Source: Mansonella perstans (Eukaryota > Nematoda > Chromadorea > Rhabditida > Onchocercidae). From it: 64,000 nucleotides of DNA. The position numbers were made by a program, and so were the translations under genes. This document shows positions 12,664 through 24,400 of this stretch, one piece after another. The DNA lies in contig JBAMDO010000236.1 in assembly GCA_037074765.1 (NCBI GenBank), positions 18,254-82,253 of the forward strand. The letters are read 5' to 3'. Position 1 is the stretch's first letter; the number at the start of each line of letters is the position of its first letter. The notes under the pieces were generated by a model. That model did no database searches. It saw only the letters and a list, made by a program, of their open reading frames with translations, and had not been told where the DNA came from.

Positions 12664-13882
12664 TTATTTATATATATCAGAACAATTATTATCAGTGAAA
12701 TAATTGTAATCAGTATACATGTTTGAAATGAAATTTAATAATGAATCAAATGGTACTCGGCCACCAGTAATATCTAATTGCTGAAGAATGTTGTGAATTT
12801 CTTCTCGTGACATTTTTTCACCAACTGATGATAAAATACCGATGAATTCAGAAATCGTAATCCAATTTTGTTTTTTGGAGTCAATTCCTCGAAGTGCGCC
12901 AATAATTTCTTGTATCGGATCACCTTTTTGGTTTTCCTGATGTAAAATTTCCAAAAATGTCGGAAAATCTAATTTTTGTCCTAAAATTTATTTTATTTAG
13001 ATTTAAAGAACATTTTTAATTTTTAAAAATATTTGAAATTATTTTATAAACATGTATATTTGTCTGTAAAGAATTTATCACAGTGATTTAATAGGTTTTG
13101 AAACAAAATAAAGATGGTATCTAGTTACGATCGAAAATATTCAATAAATAATATTTCTTTTAATTACCATATTTACGAAAATATTGTACTGTTTCTGGTA
13201 CAGTTGCAGTGTAACCAAGGCTACGCATTATATAACGTAAGTGTGATGCATTTTGTGCACATCCTTTACGACAATATAATGTGAAGCATTGTCGATATTC
13301 TGGAAGCAAAGTTCAGTATTTGTTTGAACTTGAAATTTCCATTGTAATGGCAACAGTTTATTAAGTAGAATTCCCACGATGTTTTCAATTTACCGATGTG
13401 ACTGTCATTTGATCATAAACGATATGAAATTATGGAATGGGAAGTAACTAAAGTTTAAACATTTTTTTCAATTTATTTGCCACTGGCAGTTAATGTTAGT
13501 TCTTTTTCTAAGAAAATTTTAGTATAACTTATCTTCAATTTGCTGCTGAGTGAAATATTGAGCCTGAAAAAAACACTTTTATTTTCTCATTCAAAGGTTG
13601 TAGTCGATCTATTCAACTATTCAAATATTCAACCTCATACAATTTTTCTACCAATTTAAATTACTTTTCACCTAAATCATATTTTGCATTTAAGAACTAT
13701 AGTTCCAAATTTCGAAAATTATTATTGACTGATCCTAAGGGACTTTTTATCAATGATTATAACTTTTGATTAAAATAAAATATGAAACATATTTGTTAAA
13801 TTATAATATTTAAGAGTGAGTTTTTCTTTCTTAAATTTCAAGAAAGTTTGAATAAATACAAGAGGGAGAGAATATCTACCAT
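12664..13882 (-). CDS. Calmodulin-like EF-hand protein, CALML4-type
   Basis: Small EF-hand protein resembling CALML4, known in vertebrates as a light chain of brush-border myosin 7B. Exons in transcript order: 13882-13880 (the ATG only), 13563-13533, 13299-13168 and 12980-12664. They sum to 160 residues, close to the family's roughly 150. The product begins MAQYFTQQQIEEYRQCFTLY, matching the start and spacing of CALML4. Later parts are RKYGQKLDFPTFLEILHQEN and the C-terminal pair starting GALRGIDSKKQNWITISEF. The calcium loops are degenerate: loop 1 lacks acidic ligands and later loops carry Lys, Gln or Gly at ligand positions. It is therefore probably a calcium-insensitive light-chain-like protein. 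Intron 2 appears to start with ATAAGT rather than GT; this is the only join that keeps the frame. The ATG-only first exon rests on the donor at 13879 and on the protein match. Confidence 0.8.
13301..13532 (-). other. Likely non-canonical AT-AG intron
   Basis: Joining ATTGAAG (exon ends 13533) to AATATCGAC (exon begins 13299) gives QIEEYRQCF, which fits the CALML4 family, and keeps the whole 160-residue frame. The intron then starts ATAAGTTATA and ends CTTCCAG. The only GT nearby gives the wrong phase. A G-to-A change at the first base of a normal GTAAGT donor would explain it. Confidence 0.6.
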
Positions 13883-13997
13883 TGACAGAATTGAATCCAC
13901 CGCACAGCGTCACTTCAATGATTGTCAACAAATACTATCGCTGGAAGGTATGTCCTAATTTTATCGATAAAATGTCGTGAACAGGAAGAAATATCCA

Positions 13998-14186
13998 ATG
14001 ACCTTGTCAAATAACAATCAATCATTTTCGGAAATGAGACAATTTTCTCACTGTTACGTTATTCCTCATGTGGATCCAGTGGTTAACAAGTTCTCTTTGC
14101 TCAGTAATCGAAACATTATGAATATGGTTAAAAATAAGCTACATGCACTGCCAATTCATTATCCATTCCATGAATTCATTGAGTAA
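13998..14186 (+). other. Small open reading frame in the gap between two minus-strand genes
   Basis: This 62-codon ORF starts MTLSNNNQSFSEMRQFSHCY and ends PIHYPFHEFIE. It lies in the 457-bp gap between the CALML4-like start and the C9orf78-like stop, on the opposite strand. Its composition is less biased than most random ORFs here, but I recognise no family. An acceptor-like AACAG precedes it at about 13982. It may be a short gene, an antisense transcript or chance. Confidence 0.2.
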
Positions 14187-14339
14187 CATTGAGAAAAGTG
14201 GGAAATTATTTCCGATATAACGTAATTCCGTTTGAAGATTTAAGATGATAGAATGTTCAACCTGTGCTATGTGTATAAAACCTGAGAGGAAAAAATTTAT
14301 TTGACATATTTAAATTTCATTCACATTTTATTCACTTCA

Positions 14340-16958
14340 TTACAAACGATGTATTGAAGCGTCACCTCTTAAACTATCCGCATCTGCTAGCGTCACCTGA
14401 GCCTGAAATAATATATTTTAAAGTTATCTTAACAGATTTCGAGAATTGCTTAAATACTGCAAAGAATTAAATAGAAACATTTACGAATTAGCTGGCACCT
14501 GACTTACTTCAGTTTCAGGCCGTTCCAATTTTTTGCGCCAGTCCTCTTGGCCAAGACGTGTGGTTGATTCCATATAAACTGCAAGTAATAGCGTAAACAC
14601 CACAACAAGTTTCAACTAAGTTTTGAATCCTGTTAATTTTTAAGCACAATCGAATCTTTTAGAGAAAAATGCCGTGAAAGTTAGAGTATTCGAAAGAGAC
14701 ATAAAATAATCACATAAATTAATGGTAGAGGGAATACATAAGTTTAAAAGGAATAACTAAATAAACAACTGCTTACAAATAGAATGCTGCACGTAATCCT
14801 TCGCCAAATCTTTCGCTCGATCTTGACTAAACAAACTATCTTGAGCAAGATTTCGCCTTTTCTCAACTACTTCCTTTAGCATTTCACTCTTTTTCTTTTC
14901 TGTCTCGATAATATTACTCATCCTTGCACTGAAATTATTATATGAAATCTACTCTGCATCAACCAGAATATTCAGGTTTCCAGCATGATCAAAATCAATA
15001 AATGCAATATATCGGGAACATGATAAGGAGAGGAAAAAGAAAGAAATTCTAAAACAATAAGCTGCATAATTTGAATAATTGCATAGCATTCTCATGGATG
15101 TAGTATTCACTAAATGAACACAACAGGAAAGTAAAAGAGATTACTTAATGCCTAAGTCAACTTCAGGGATACCAGCAAGCATCTGGTTAGATAACAGTTC
15201 ATCATTACGTTCACTTCGGAAGAGACGAACTTTTTCCGCTGCTTTCCACATAAGAGTATCTTCCATACTTGGTACTTTCGACTGCAAAAAGCCATAATAA
15301 ATTTATGAAGTTCATTTTAGCATCAAAAATAAACTTGTATTCTTTCCTGCAAAATATCTATCTCCAAAAAAAATGTAAAGAATATATGAATATTCTTATT
15401 CAACGTTATCTACTAAAAAATCTACCATTGTTGCGTTATCATCTTCCAAGTCTTGTACTGCTCTCCTTTTACGCAATTCCACTTGCACATATTTTTTCCT
15501 GCAAAATACAACGAAAATGGCAAATGGAACAAAATAAAACGAAAGTATACTGGTATCTTATTTAATATCAAGCAAATGCACAACATTCGATGAGATGTTA
15601 ATTTAATGATACAACTATAGAAATTTCGAACCCATTATACGTAAAACAATAAACACGATAGAAAAAAGAAAACTAGCCTAAAATGAACTTAATACTTATT
15701 AAGGAAAAATTTGATTTAGTAAATAATTTTTCTAAAACACGATAGCAAATGCTTCTTCTACAATTCTTTCAATAAAAATCCATAAAAAGAGTTTAAAAAT
15801 AAATGGAACACGACGCTAATCATAAAATGAAGCAGCAAATCTATATTTAAATACAATCATGCATTATAACTCAACTATAAGAGTCTTCTTCGAAATTAAA
15901 CATTTAATAGGAGACTTCGAAATAGAGCTGCACTGAGAGAAGGTAGTTATATTGAATTATTAGAAAATTCAAAAGATATCTTGAAACTTGAACTGGTTTT
16001 TCTGTCAAATCAATCCCCGCTTGAATTCCAGTACCTTAGAAAAAACTTACATCTCTTCATGTTCATCTCTTAGAAAACTTTCTTTCTTGAACTGATCACG
16101 TATACCAGCTTCGATATCTGCTGCATGCCTATAAAATCAAGCTCAGTAGGTCAAAATCACTTATTATTTCTTCTAAATGCGACTGCTACCATTCCTATGA
16201 TTCAAAAATCTTCTGTAACTGCTTTCATTTTATAAAAACATATTTCTCCAACTTTAATTTGAAAAATGATTAGTAGTACTTGCAAATATCGTTAAAATGA
16301 AGAACATATAGTACTAAGAGGAAACTAGAAGCTTAAAGATTCTTTTGCAAAAATTAACATTTGAGCTTGGCGTCCTTCAGACAATCGAAGCATGCCTCCG
16401 CCACGCTGTCGGAATGGATCATCATCCATTGCTATGAATTCTGCCGCCAGTTCTTTGCCTAGTGCGCATTCCACAGCATTTAATCCATTTTTGCGTGCAC
16501 GACTTTCTTGCAGTTCCTTCACACCTTCTAGTCTACACCTAAATTTCCTTTTTTTTAATTGTAAAATAATTTATTCAAATATAAAACTTGTTAAATTAGA
16601 AATTAATACACAAATATCCCTCATTTATCCTCTTCAAATTTTGCTTGCTATAATAAATCCCAACTAGCTCAGATCTTGCACTAGTAGCAATAATATTTAC
16701 ATTATTGGGTAAAGATACCAACAATACATTAGATTCTTTTTAAACTACCTAAGCCTAAAGATTTCAGATATGAATTTATAAGGGAAAAGGTTAAATATAT
16801 TTAATGTATTGGCGAGAAAATGTCTATAAAACTTTCATAAAAGCGCTTAAAACATCGTCTTACGCAATTTCAACTTCTTCCTCCTCTTCGTCGTCATCGA
16901 TTAAACGTTCACGCAAATGTTGCTGTTTCTTTTTGGTTCGTTTTTTGAACAAAGACAT
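14340..16958 (-). CDS. C9orf78: C9orf78/TLS1 (HCA59) homologue, splicing-associated
   Basis: Homologue of C9orf78 (TLS1 in fission yeast), a spliceosome-associated nuclear factor. Eight exons in transcript order: 16958-16864, 16538-16359, 16128-16051, 15498-15426, 15281-15145, 14928-14777, 14578-14508 and 14402-14340. All are in phase and give 282 residues, against about 289 in human. The N terminus is basic then acidic (MSLFKKRTKKKQQHLRERL, then DDDEEEEE). The DDDPFRQRGGGM region matches the conserved VDDPF..GGM motif. MKKYVQVELRKRR matches the family helix. LLSNQMLAGIPEVDLGI is nearly identical to the family signature. Near the C terminus there is DYVQHSIFYMEST. The exon 2 donor was placed at AAAT/GTTAAT because reading on reaches a stop and the join restores Met. 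An AATAAA on the minus strand lies just past the stop. The stop is 457 bp upstream of the CALML4-like ATG on the same strand. Confidence 0.9.
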
Positions 16959-17859
16959 TCAAAATACCATAAGCTTTTCCTGGAAATTTAATAAAACTGC
17001 CTGAGTGAAAAAAAGGATATACGTGTACTAAGTAATATAAAAACGTATGTACGATTACTTAGACTGAACTCAATAAAAAAAAAAAAAAGCAACTCAATGC
17101 GTAGCAAACGAGCAAACTTTCCAATTTGATCCAATAATATTTAACGCAAAAACGTCAAATATGTCAATGTATTGTCGAATGCACGGTCAATGCTACAGAT
17201 ATTAAATTAATTATTTTCCGCACTGGGAGCACGCTATATTAACGCTAACAGTTCCATAATTTGTAAATCAATTTCCAGTTTTCCAGTGACTTTTTTACCG
17301 GTTGTCACGCAAACGCAATAATGTCACGTAACATGGATCAGAGAATCTCACGTTTTGTAAAATAAAATAAAGTAAAATGAAATAAGGCTCTATATTATAA
17401 AAAAATGAAAGTGAAAAGACAAACAGACAGTGTCATCTTACATTTTAGAAAATTTATAGAATTTTAGCAACTCGTCTCTTTTTTAAGCTGATTATGAGAA
17501 GATCACTTTGCGATTCTTTTTCAGTTAATTCGATTGGTTTTGGTGTCAGTTAGGTGGTCTACTGGTTGTATTGTTTTGCTAATGGTATAAAAGTTGCGGC
17601 ATTTAATCTTATATAGCGTGAATTTACGTCAGTTGCTTTACACGTAACTCTAGAGTGTGGTAGATTTGCTTTTCTGTACGTGAGTAATACATTCGATATA
17701 CAACTCACTACAGAACTTCCCACATTATTCGATCTTTGATGAATCTCCCGATGACAGGGATTTCTTCAGGAGATAGAATAAACTTTCTCAGAAGTTGATA
17801 TTAGTGTTAACTTTCATATTTTCTTAACAACAACTTATCATTATTTACTGTTCAGAAAG
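16959..17859. other. Divergent intergenic region, C9orf78 to HNRNPM-like
   Basis: About 900 bp between the start codons of two divergent RNA-processing genes. Both promoters should be here. An A run lies at 17078-17089. I identify no specific site except the likely spliced-leader acceptor at 17851-17855. Confidence 0.45.
17851..17855 (+). promoter_or_regulatory. Likely spliced-leader acceptor before HNRNPM-like ATG
   Basis: TTCAG ends four bases before the ATG at 17860 and follows a pyrimidine-rich stretch. This is the usual arrangement of nematode trans-splice sites. No upstream coding exon is needed. Confidence 0.5.
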
Positions 17860-20800
17860 ATGGCTTCATCATTGTTAGATCGAGATTTCTCACCACCAAG
17901 CTCGTTTAAAGATGGAGGAGCAGGTGATCGATGGCGTATGAAAAATGAAAGTTTGGGTAGTGAACGTTGGAGATCAGGTAATGATGCTGAAAGTGGCGCT
18001 GTTGGTGGAGGTGGTGGTGGTGGTGGTGGTGGTGGTGGTGGTGGTGGTGGAGGTGGTGGTGGAGGTGGTAGTAGTGGTAATGAACGTTGGTCTCGACGTG
18101 AAAGTGCTGTTGATCGAACGACAGGTGTACTACGTCGTGGTGTTAGTCGTGAACGTAGTCCTCGAAGACTTCGAGATAGAGGTGGGTTGTAGCTTTCTAT
18201 GAGATTTTCAATTAAGTTTGAGGTTATAATGCCGGAGTCATACTTTGATTGATCTGAGTCAGAATTGTTTCTTTCTCTTGCTTTTTTTCCCAAATGTGTT
18301 TTTTATATCTGCTGTTTAGTTAATGAAATGAAATACAAAAGAACATTCCGAAAATTTTCTTGTCTCGAGATTTTCGCAGTGTTGCTACATCGTTAAGTAG
18401 CAGCCGTTACGACTGCATGCAATATGTGTTGCATGCATCGCACGACATGACTAGCTGATTTGGATCGCCATCTTATTTTTGTATGATCATAGCAGCCAAT
18501 AGATATTATGTTGTTTCCATTGTTTCACATTCGGCAACTTCTCGTTTTCCAATTGGCTATATCTAACGAAAATTTCGAATTTTATTTAGTTATCTGAAAA
18601 GATATCCGTAACTTCGGTTGATTTTTTTCTCGAACCGAAGACTTTTATAGTCAGAATGTTGGGAAAATGCTGATATAAATCCTTGATCTCGAAGTCTTTT
18701 TTGTGTTCATAAGTCATTGATTGCCTCACCAAATTTCTGCCTAGTTGCTTTTTCACCATTGAAATCTTCGGCCATGGTTTTCATTTTACACTGTTTCACC
18801 CATACATCTGTGAGATAGTCACACGTTGGACATCTTCTGGCATAAATTTAGATAGTCGTCGAGGCGGCGTCGGTGGCGTTCGTAATGACCGAATGGTCTA
18901 TATCGCCAATATTCCATATGACGTACGTTGGATGGAACTAAAAGATTTGGTTCGAGAAAAAGCTGGTGAGGTATGATCTGTTTTCTGGCTTGACTTTGGC
19001 TTTTGCTGGTTTTCACATTATTTCCGGCTATGTCCAGAGGTACTATTCTAATTTTGGCTACGTGCGTAAATGCAGCTGGTAAAACGCATGATTTGAAAAT
19101 ATAGCAAGAATGCATTCAACGGCTGTTGTCGATGTTTCCTATGTTTAGTTAATTGCACACAATTTCGGACAATGTAAGAGTGAAATTTTGAGAGGCTCCA
19201 CTGGGTTTTTGATTAGTTTCGAATTTAATTGAATATCCGTTTTCCTCATTCGCTGAATGATATCATCTGGTTGGATTTGTTCTTTTTCTTGAAATAACAA
19301 GTGATTCGATTGAATATCTCCTGTTAAATATCAGGGTAGTCCAACCTTAGTGTAGCACGTTTCACTCGTTGATGACGTGACCGTGCTGGACATGGTCGCA
19401 CATGCGATCTTAGAGACGTTCGTGAGTCAGCATCAGAACATTCACATCCTCATTACTATAATACTGCCATTCGTTAAATTACATTATAAGACAGCCAGGT
19501 CATATTTGATAAAAGACGAGCAAAATAAGTTAAGGCAACACAATTGTGATAAAGACTCCCATCTCTGAAGTAGCTAAAAATTCTGCTTAGTCATTTAGGT
19601 TAATTTTGTGGAGCTTCTTGAAGACCGTAAGGGAAAATCGAAGGGTGCAGCAGTTGTTGAGTTTCGAGAAAAAGAATCAGTTCAACGTTGTGTTGATGCT
19701 TTGCACCGTTATCCGATGAATGATCGTTTGCTTACTGCAAAGGAAATTCGAGTAAATATTTTTTGACTCATAGTAGTTCTTAATTCATTTTGCAATTTTT
19801 CATCCTGTCCCTAAAATGTTTGGTTTTATAGATGGACAACATTTTACACTTTAGTATATGCGTTATTAGCTTTGATTGATAATCTAACTGTACAAGGATA
19901 ATGCAGTTTCACATTTCCAACCTCTCCTTCCATTAATACAAATTGTAACAAATACCGTAATTGATGTTTAAATTAACTGTCTTTCCTTTTTCATTTGACT
20001 AGTAGCTGTCAGTTCATCAATTTTTAAATTGCTGTTACTGATTCATTTTTTCTTCACTGCTGAACTATTAATTCTATATTTGAGTAATGTCGCAATTAGG
20101 ATATCAAATAATAAACACTAATTGGCTTAGAATCTCGTAAATCTATTCTGTAAATTGTTGACTTCATTGCTCATCCCAGTTTTTGGAATGAACTTATGTT
20201 CAGGATCCCGTTGCATTTTTCCGGAAAGTTAAGGAAGACACAGGTGTTGATTTTTTGAACGGTCTTCATGGTGGAACTGCTGCAGCTAATTTGGATACTC
20301 GCAGTCGTCAGGAAGAACAGTTTGAAACCTATGGTCTTAGTCCCGCATTTCTGCGGCAACTTCATATTATAGGACCACTGACCAATCGTGTTTTTGTGTC
20401 GAATGTTAGTTTCGTATTATTTGACAACACTTCTCATACATTGGCTTACGGCGCACTTTGGATTCTTATCTTCCACTAAGGTTCAAACTTTCGAAGTTAT
20501 ATGTAAATTTTCTGTATGTTTTTAGCTCCCGTACAACGTACAGAGCGGACGAGTGACAGATTATTTCTCGCTGGCCGGTAAAGTTACGTGGGTTGATCTT
20601 CAATTAGACAAAGAAGGTCGCAGTAAGGGTATGGCTGTTGTACAGTTCACTCATCCAATCGAAGCGGTGCAAGCCATTTCAATGCTGAACAATCAGCGTG
20701 TTTTTGATCGTCAGATCAATGTTAAAATGGATAAATTTGATCCCATTGATGACCGGAAAGAAGGCGAATTACCTGTGGGTTTACGTGGGGTTGGTATGGG

Positions 20801-21495
20801 TCTGGGCGCAAATGGTGCACCATTAGGTGATGTTTCTTCAATAATTTCGTCGCTCACCTCCTCGACAACATCCCATAATTCCTACGATAGCACATCAACA
20901 TCATATACCACTCAATCAGCCTATCAGACTGGTCCCGTATCAGGCCTTCAGCCAAGTAGCATTTCTTCGGTTATGCCGTTTTCATCTACTTATACATCGG
21001 CTTCTTCATCCCTCTCAGCTCCCAATTCTGGTTATTCTACATTCGGTGGTGTTGGTGGTTTCAGCGGTTCGCGTTCGATTATCATCAAAAATGTGAGTTC
21101 TGCCTTTTGCTACATTTCAGCAAAGGAACTGATGATCTGATTGATCTGTGTAATATTTCCGTCCATTGCATTGATTTTCGGCAAAACATCATGCTGGCAA
21201 AACATTGTGCTCCGATTCACTGATTATATCAAAATTTGAAATGCATCAGAAATGAGACTCTCTTCAGCAATTGATAGCACATCACAACCACTGTTTTCAG
21301 CTTCCTTTGGATTACACATGGCAGATTGTACGTGATCGTGTTCAGCAATTTGGTCCAGTAGATTTAACAGAAATGATTGCGCCAGGGTGTGCTAAAGTTA
21401 CCTTTGCAGTAGCTACCGATGCGGAACGTGCTCGTAAATCTCTTCAAAATACCACCGTTGAAGGACGTGTTATTGGAGTCGAATTTCTGGCCTGA
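17860..21495 (+). CDS. HNRNPM: hnRNP M / MYEF2-like protein with three RRMs
   Basis: Nuclear RNA-binding protein of the hnRNP M/MYEF2 family (Drosophila Rumpelstiltskin), which regulates splicing and mRNA handling. Six exons: 17860-18181, 18852-18970, 19599-19751, 20204-20404, 20526-21092 and 21301-21495, giving 518 residues in frame. The N-terminal region is Arg/Ser/Gly-rich with a 22-Gly tract at residues 49-70 and the phrases GNERW and SRERSPRR. RRM1 spans about 122-196 (RNP2 VYIANI, RNP1 GKSKGAAVVEF). RRM2 spans about 260-335 (RVFVSNLPYN, RSKGMAVVQF). A linker follows that is first Gly-rich, then Ser/Thr-rich. RRM3 spans about 448-518 (RSIIIKNLPLDYTWQ) and ends the protein. The order of three RRMs with the last at the C terminus is typical of the family. 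Intron 1 carries two TGCATG motifs in a hairpin, listed separately. Confidence 0.92.
18004..18069 (+). repeat. (GGT)n coding microsatellite
   Basis: Sixty-six bases of GGT/GGA codons encode 22 consecutive glycines in exon 1 of the HNRNPM-like gene. The array is nearly pure GGT and so likely varies in length between strains. The proline-rich frame on the opposite strand is its shadow. Confidence 0.9.
18414..18437 (+). other. Intronic hairpin carrying two TGCATG motifs
   Basis: TGCATGCAA, the six-base loop TATGTG, and TTGCATGCA form a perfect 9-bp stem in intron 1 of the HNRNPM-like gene. Each arm contains TGCATG, the RNA motif bound by RBFOX/FOX-1 family splicing regulators. The function is inferred. 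Confidence 0.45.
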
Positions 21496-24400
21496 AGAAA
21501 ATGAAATTTTTGCTTTGTTTCAATTGGCAATTGCATTTACAATATTGTATTTCGTCCGATTCATCGTCGTCTTTTGTTCAGTGCTTATTCGCTTGAATCG
21601 TGGTTTATGAATTTGCGAGCATCATTTTCTCTTTATTGGAAGATATTCTGAAATGAAGGAATAAAAAAAGCGGATTAAATAAACAGCCCAGAAATGATTT
21701 TTATTATTTCGATGATAATACCAGATGACTGTCTTCCAAAATCTTTATGATTCCACTTTTTCCACTGTTTGATGCATTTTATATTTGAAAGGAATTTTTC
21801 TAAGAGAAAATGGGAAAGTTTTTTTTCAAGTCGTCTTCATCATATTCGTTTTAGATTTTTTTAAATAATTTGGTCCATACTTTTTTGTAGTTTATCAGGT
21901 TGGTAAGCTCGTTTCGTTTTCTATTTTTCTCCAAAGGCGATAATAATTGTGATCTTATTTCCGATTTTCTCTCCTGAATCATATTTTGGAATAAATTCCT
22001 GATAAAGAGTATTTTTGTTTATTCTTGAGGATTTTAGGGATTTTGTGGATGAGGTGCGGTGAATTTGGTCGTCAGTCACCTTTCTCATCCAGTATGCCAC
22101 CTTTCTTTCTGAAATTCAGTAAATTTTATGAAATTTTTCGTGAATTTTCGGTTTTGACATGGGAAAGATGCGGAAATATAAAAGCACAAAACTTCCAAGC
22201 TACAAACAAAATGAATTACATATTCTCGAAATTATTTGTAGATACTGTTAACAACATTTGTTTTGTATTATATATTCTTGATGGGATGAAATATGATAGT
22301 TTAAAGGTCAAAATTGTGGTATAGTTAATAATACTTGATGCATAAGTGTTTGGAATGCTATGATATAGATTTTCAAAGTATCATGATTATTATTGTGCAA
22401 ATAATAGCACCTACCTGTTTTGCATCATCATCTCACAACATATCGTATTACTCTTTTCAAGTAGCGGTTAAATTGCCTTCATTTTGATTGAACAATAACA
22501 GGATGATATTATATGAGGAAATATAGTTGTTACATGATAACTCTAGATTCTTGCTTGCAATCAAGTAATTACAGGTAATAGGAATACTTCAAGGAGATCT
22601 AATTACGTAACTTTCTTCTTTATACAATCAGCAATTCTGGAAATTTGACTGCAACTAACGGTAGGTAGTTCTTTGAGGTTTTTACAACGATTGTTGCTTT
22701 CGTCTATTTACATAGTCAGGAAGTAAGTATACATAGTCATAGATGTCAATGACAAAGTGTTTGTGTCATACTTTCGGTTGAAAAATTTAAAAATTACGGA
22801 TTTGTTGTTGATATAATTTGAAAGGCTGATAATTGTAATTAAGATGTTGTAATACAACAATGATCGAATTATTGAAGTTGGAGTATCACTCACATTAATG
22901 ATTCTATATCACATATATACCATATAAAATGGTCTGGATATTATCATTAGCTAGATTATATGTTAGTAATGAATAAATTTATATGAAAAAATTCAATCCA
23001 TCATTGATCATTTAGTGTAGGCTATGCTAATGTATATGATGGTTGGCCAGATAATTGCACTGAAATGAAATCTAAGATCTTGAATTACATCATTCTTTTA
23101 AATTTAGGACATTAAAAAGATCTAAAGGTAACATAGATTATGAAGTAAGAGGAGAATATTATCATTGATGAAATTAAATTAAATTTCCATTTTTCTCTTA
23201 GCAATTCATTTTCTTTTTTTGAAGAATTTGAATTTTTAAAATAATTCTTTGCTTAAAAATGAGTAAGATTAAAAATGTGAGATAAATATGAAAATGATAA
23301 TTTATTAATGTAATTTATTTTCTATTTCAAAGTAAATCATACTGTCCCATTTGTAAATGTATTATATTTTTTACTAAAAAGCATTTTTTGTTAAATTATT
23401 TTGTTTTCTATGAAACAGAAAGTATTCTTCTGTATGTGTATGTGAATAAATGTATTACTGAAATGTTCAAATATACATTGCCAGGCTCACGTATAGACAC
23501 ATAAATGTACATGTACAGTGAACATCATTGTTGAAGTTTGTAATGTTTGAAGATAATTGAATCAAACAAGGAATTTTTGATTGCTTGTTGACAAATAAAG
23601 AATAGAAGAGAGGAGGAAAAGGAAGTGGAAGAAGGAGAGGAAAAGTGAGAGCAAATAATGGAGAAGCAGACATGGATGGATGATGAGGAGTTAAATTGCA
23701 TTTTCCGAATAATTGATGAAGTAAGCAAACGATAATATAAATTTAAAGGAAGAAAGAAAAATGTTAAATTTAAAAGACCAAAATAAGCCTAAATCACACT
23801 TTTAATACAAAAAAATGTCATTTTGCTTTAATTTTCAATTAAATTTTTAGAAAAAATTTCAATTTCTTTCATTTTATTAGTTCTTCTTTTTCTTCCTTTG
23901 CTAATATATAAGTTGTAATAGAAATATAAAGCTGAATAGATGATTGGATGTATTTAAAAAAATTTATTTATTTATAGCCGTAGCAACTACTTTTTGATCA
24001 ATCAATGATGAGGTTCTTTTTTTTTGAAATTAACTTTTTTTTTGAAATTTTTTGAAATCAACATTTGAAAAGTTGCTATCGAATGGCTGCATTGATTGAT
24101 TTGCTTTTAGGTAAAAGTTCCCAGTAACATACGGATTTATTTATAACGATTTCATTATTTTATTATTTTTAAATTTAATTATTTCAAGCATCTATTCAAA
24201 TATCTGTGATCGGTATCTTTTAAAATATTTCTTCTCTGCTACTCATATTTAAATTAATTTGTTTGATTTAAAGTTCATATTCATTCGATTCGACAGGATA
24301 ACATTATGATAATTGTCATTTGCGAACTGTAATCGATTTTCTAATTTATTTTAGGAAAAACGAAGATTATGATATTGATAAATTATCCTGCTAAGCGTGA

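Noticed and set aside
17841..18293. 150-codon proline-rich frame on the minus strand
   Set aside because: It is the reverse shadow of the GGT array and the first exon of the HNRNPM-like gene.
19377..19568. 63-codon frame in HNRNPM-like intron 2
   Set aside because: It lies between two exons that join in phase without it, and it is not recognisable.
22025..22324. 99-codon plus-strand frame downstream of the HNRNPM-like gene
   Set aside because: No ATG at the start and ordinary AT-driven composition; no family or neighbouring exon.
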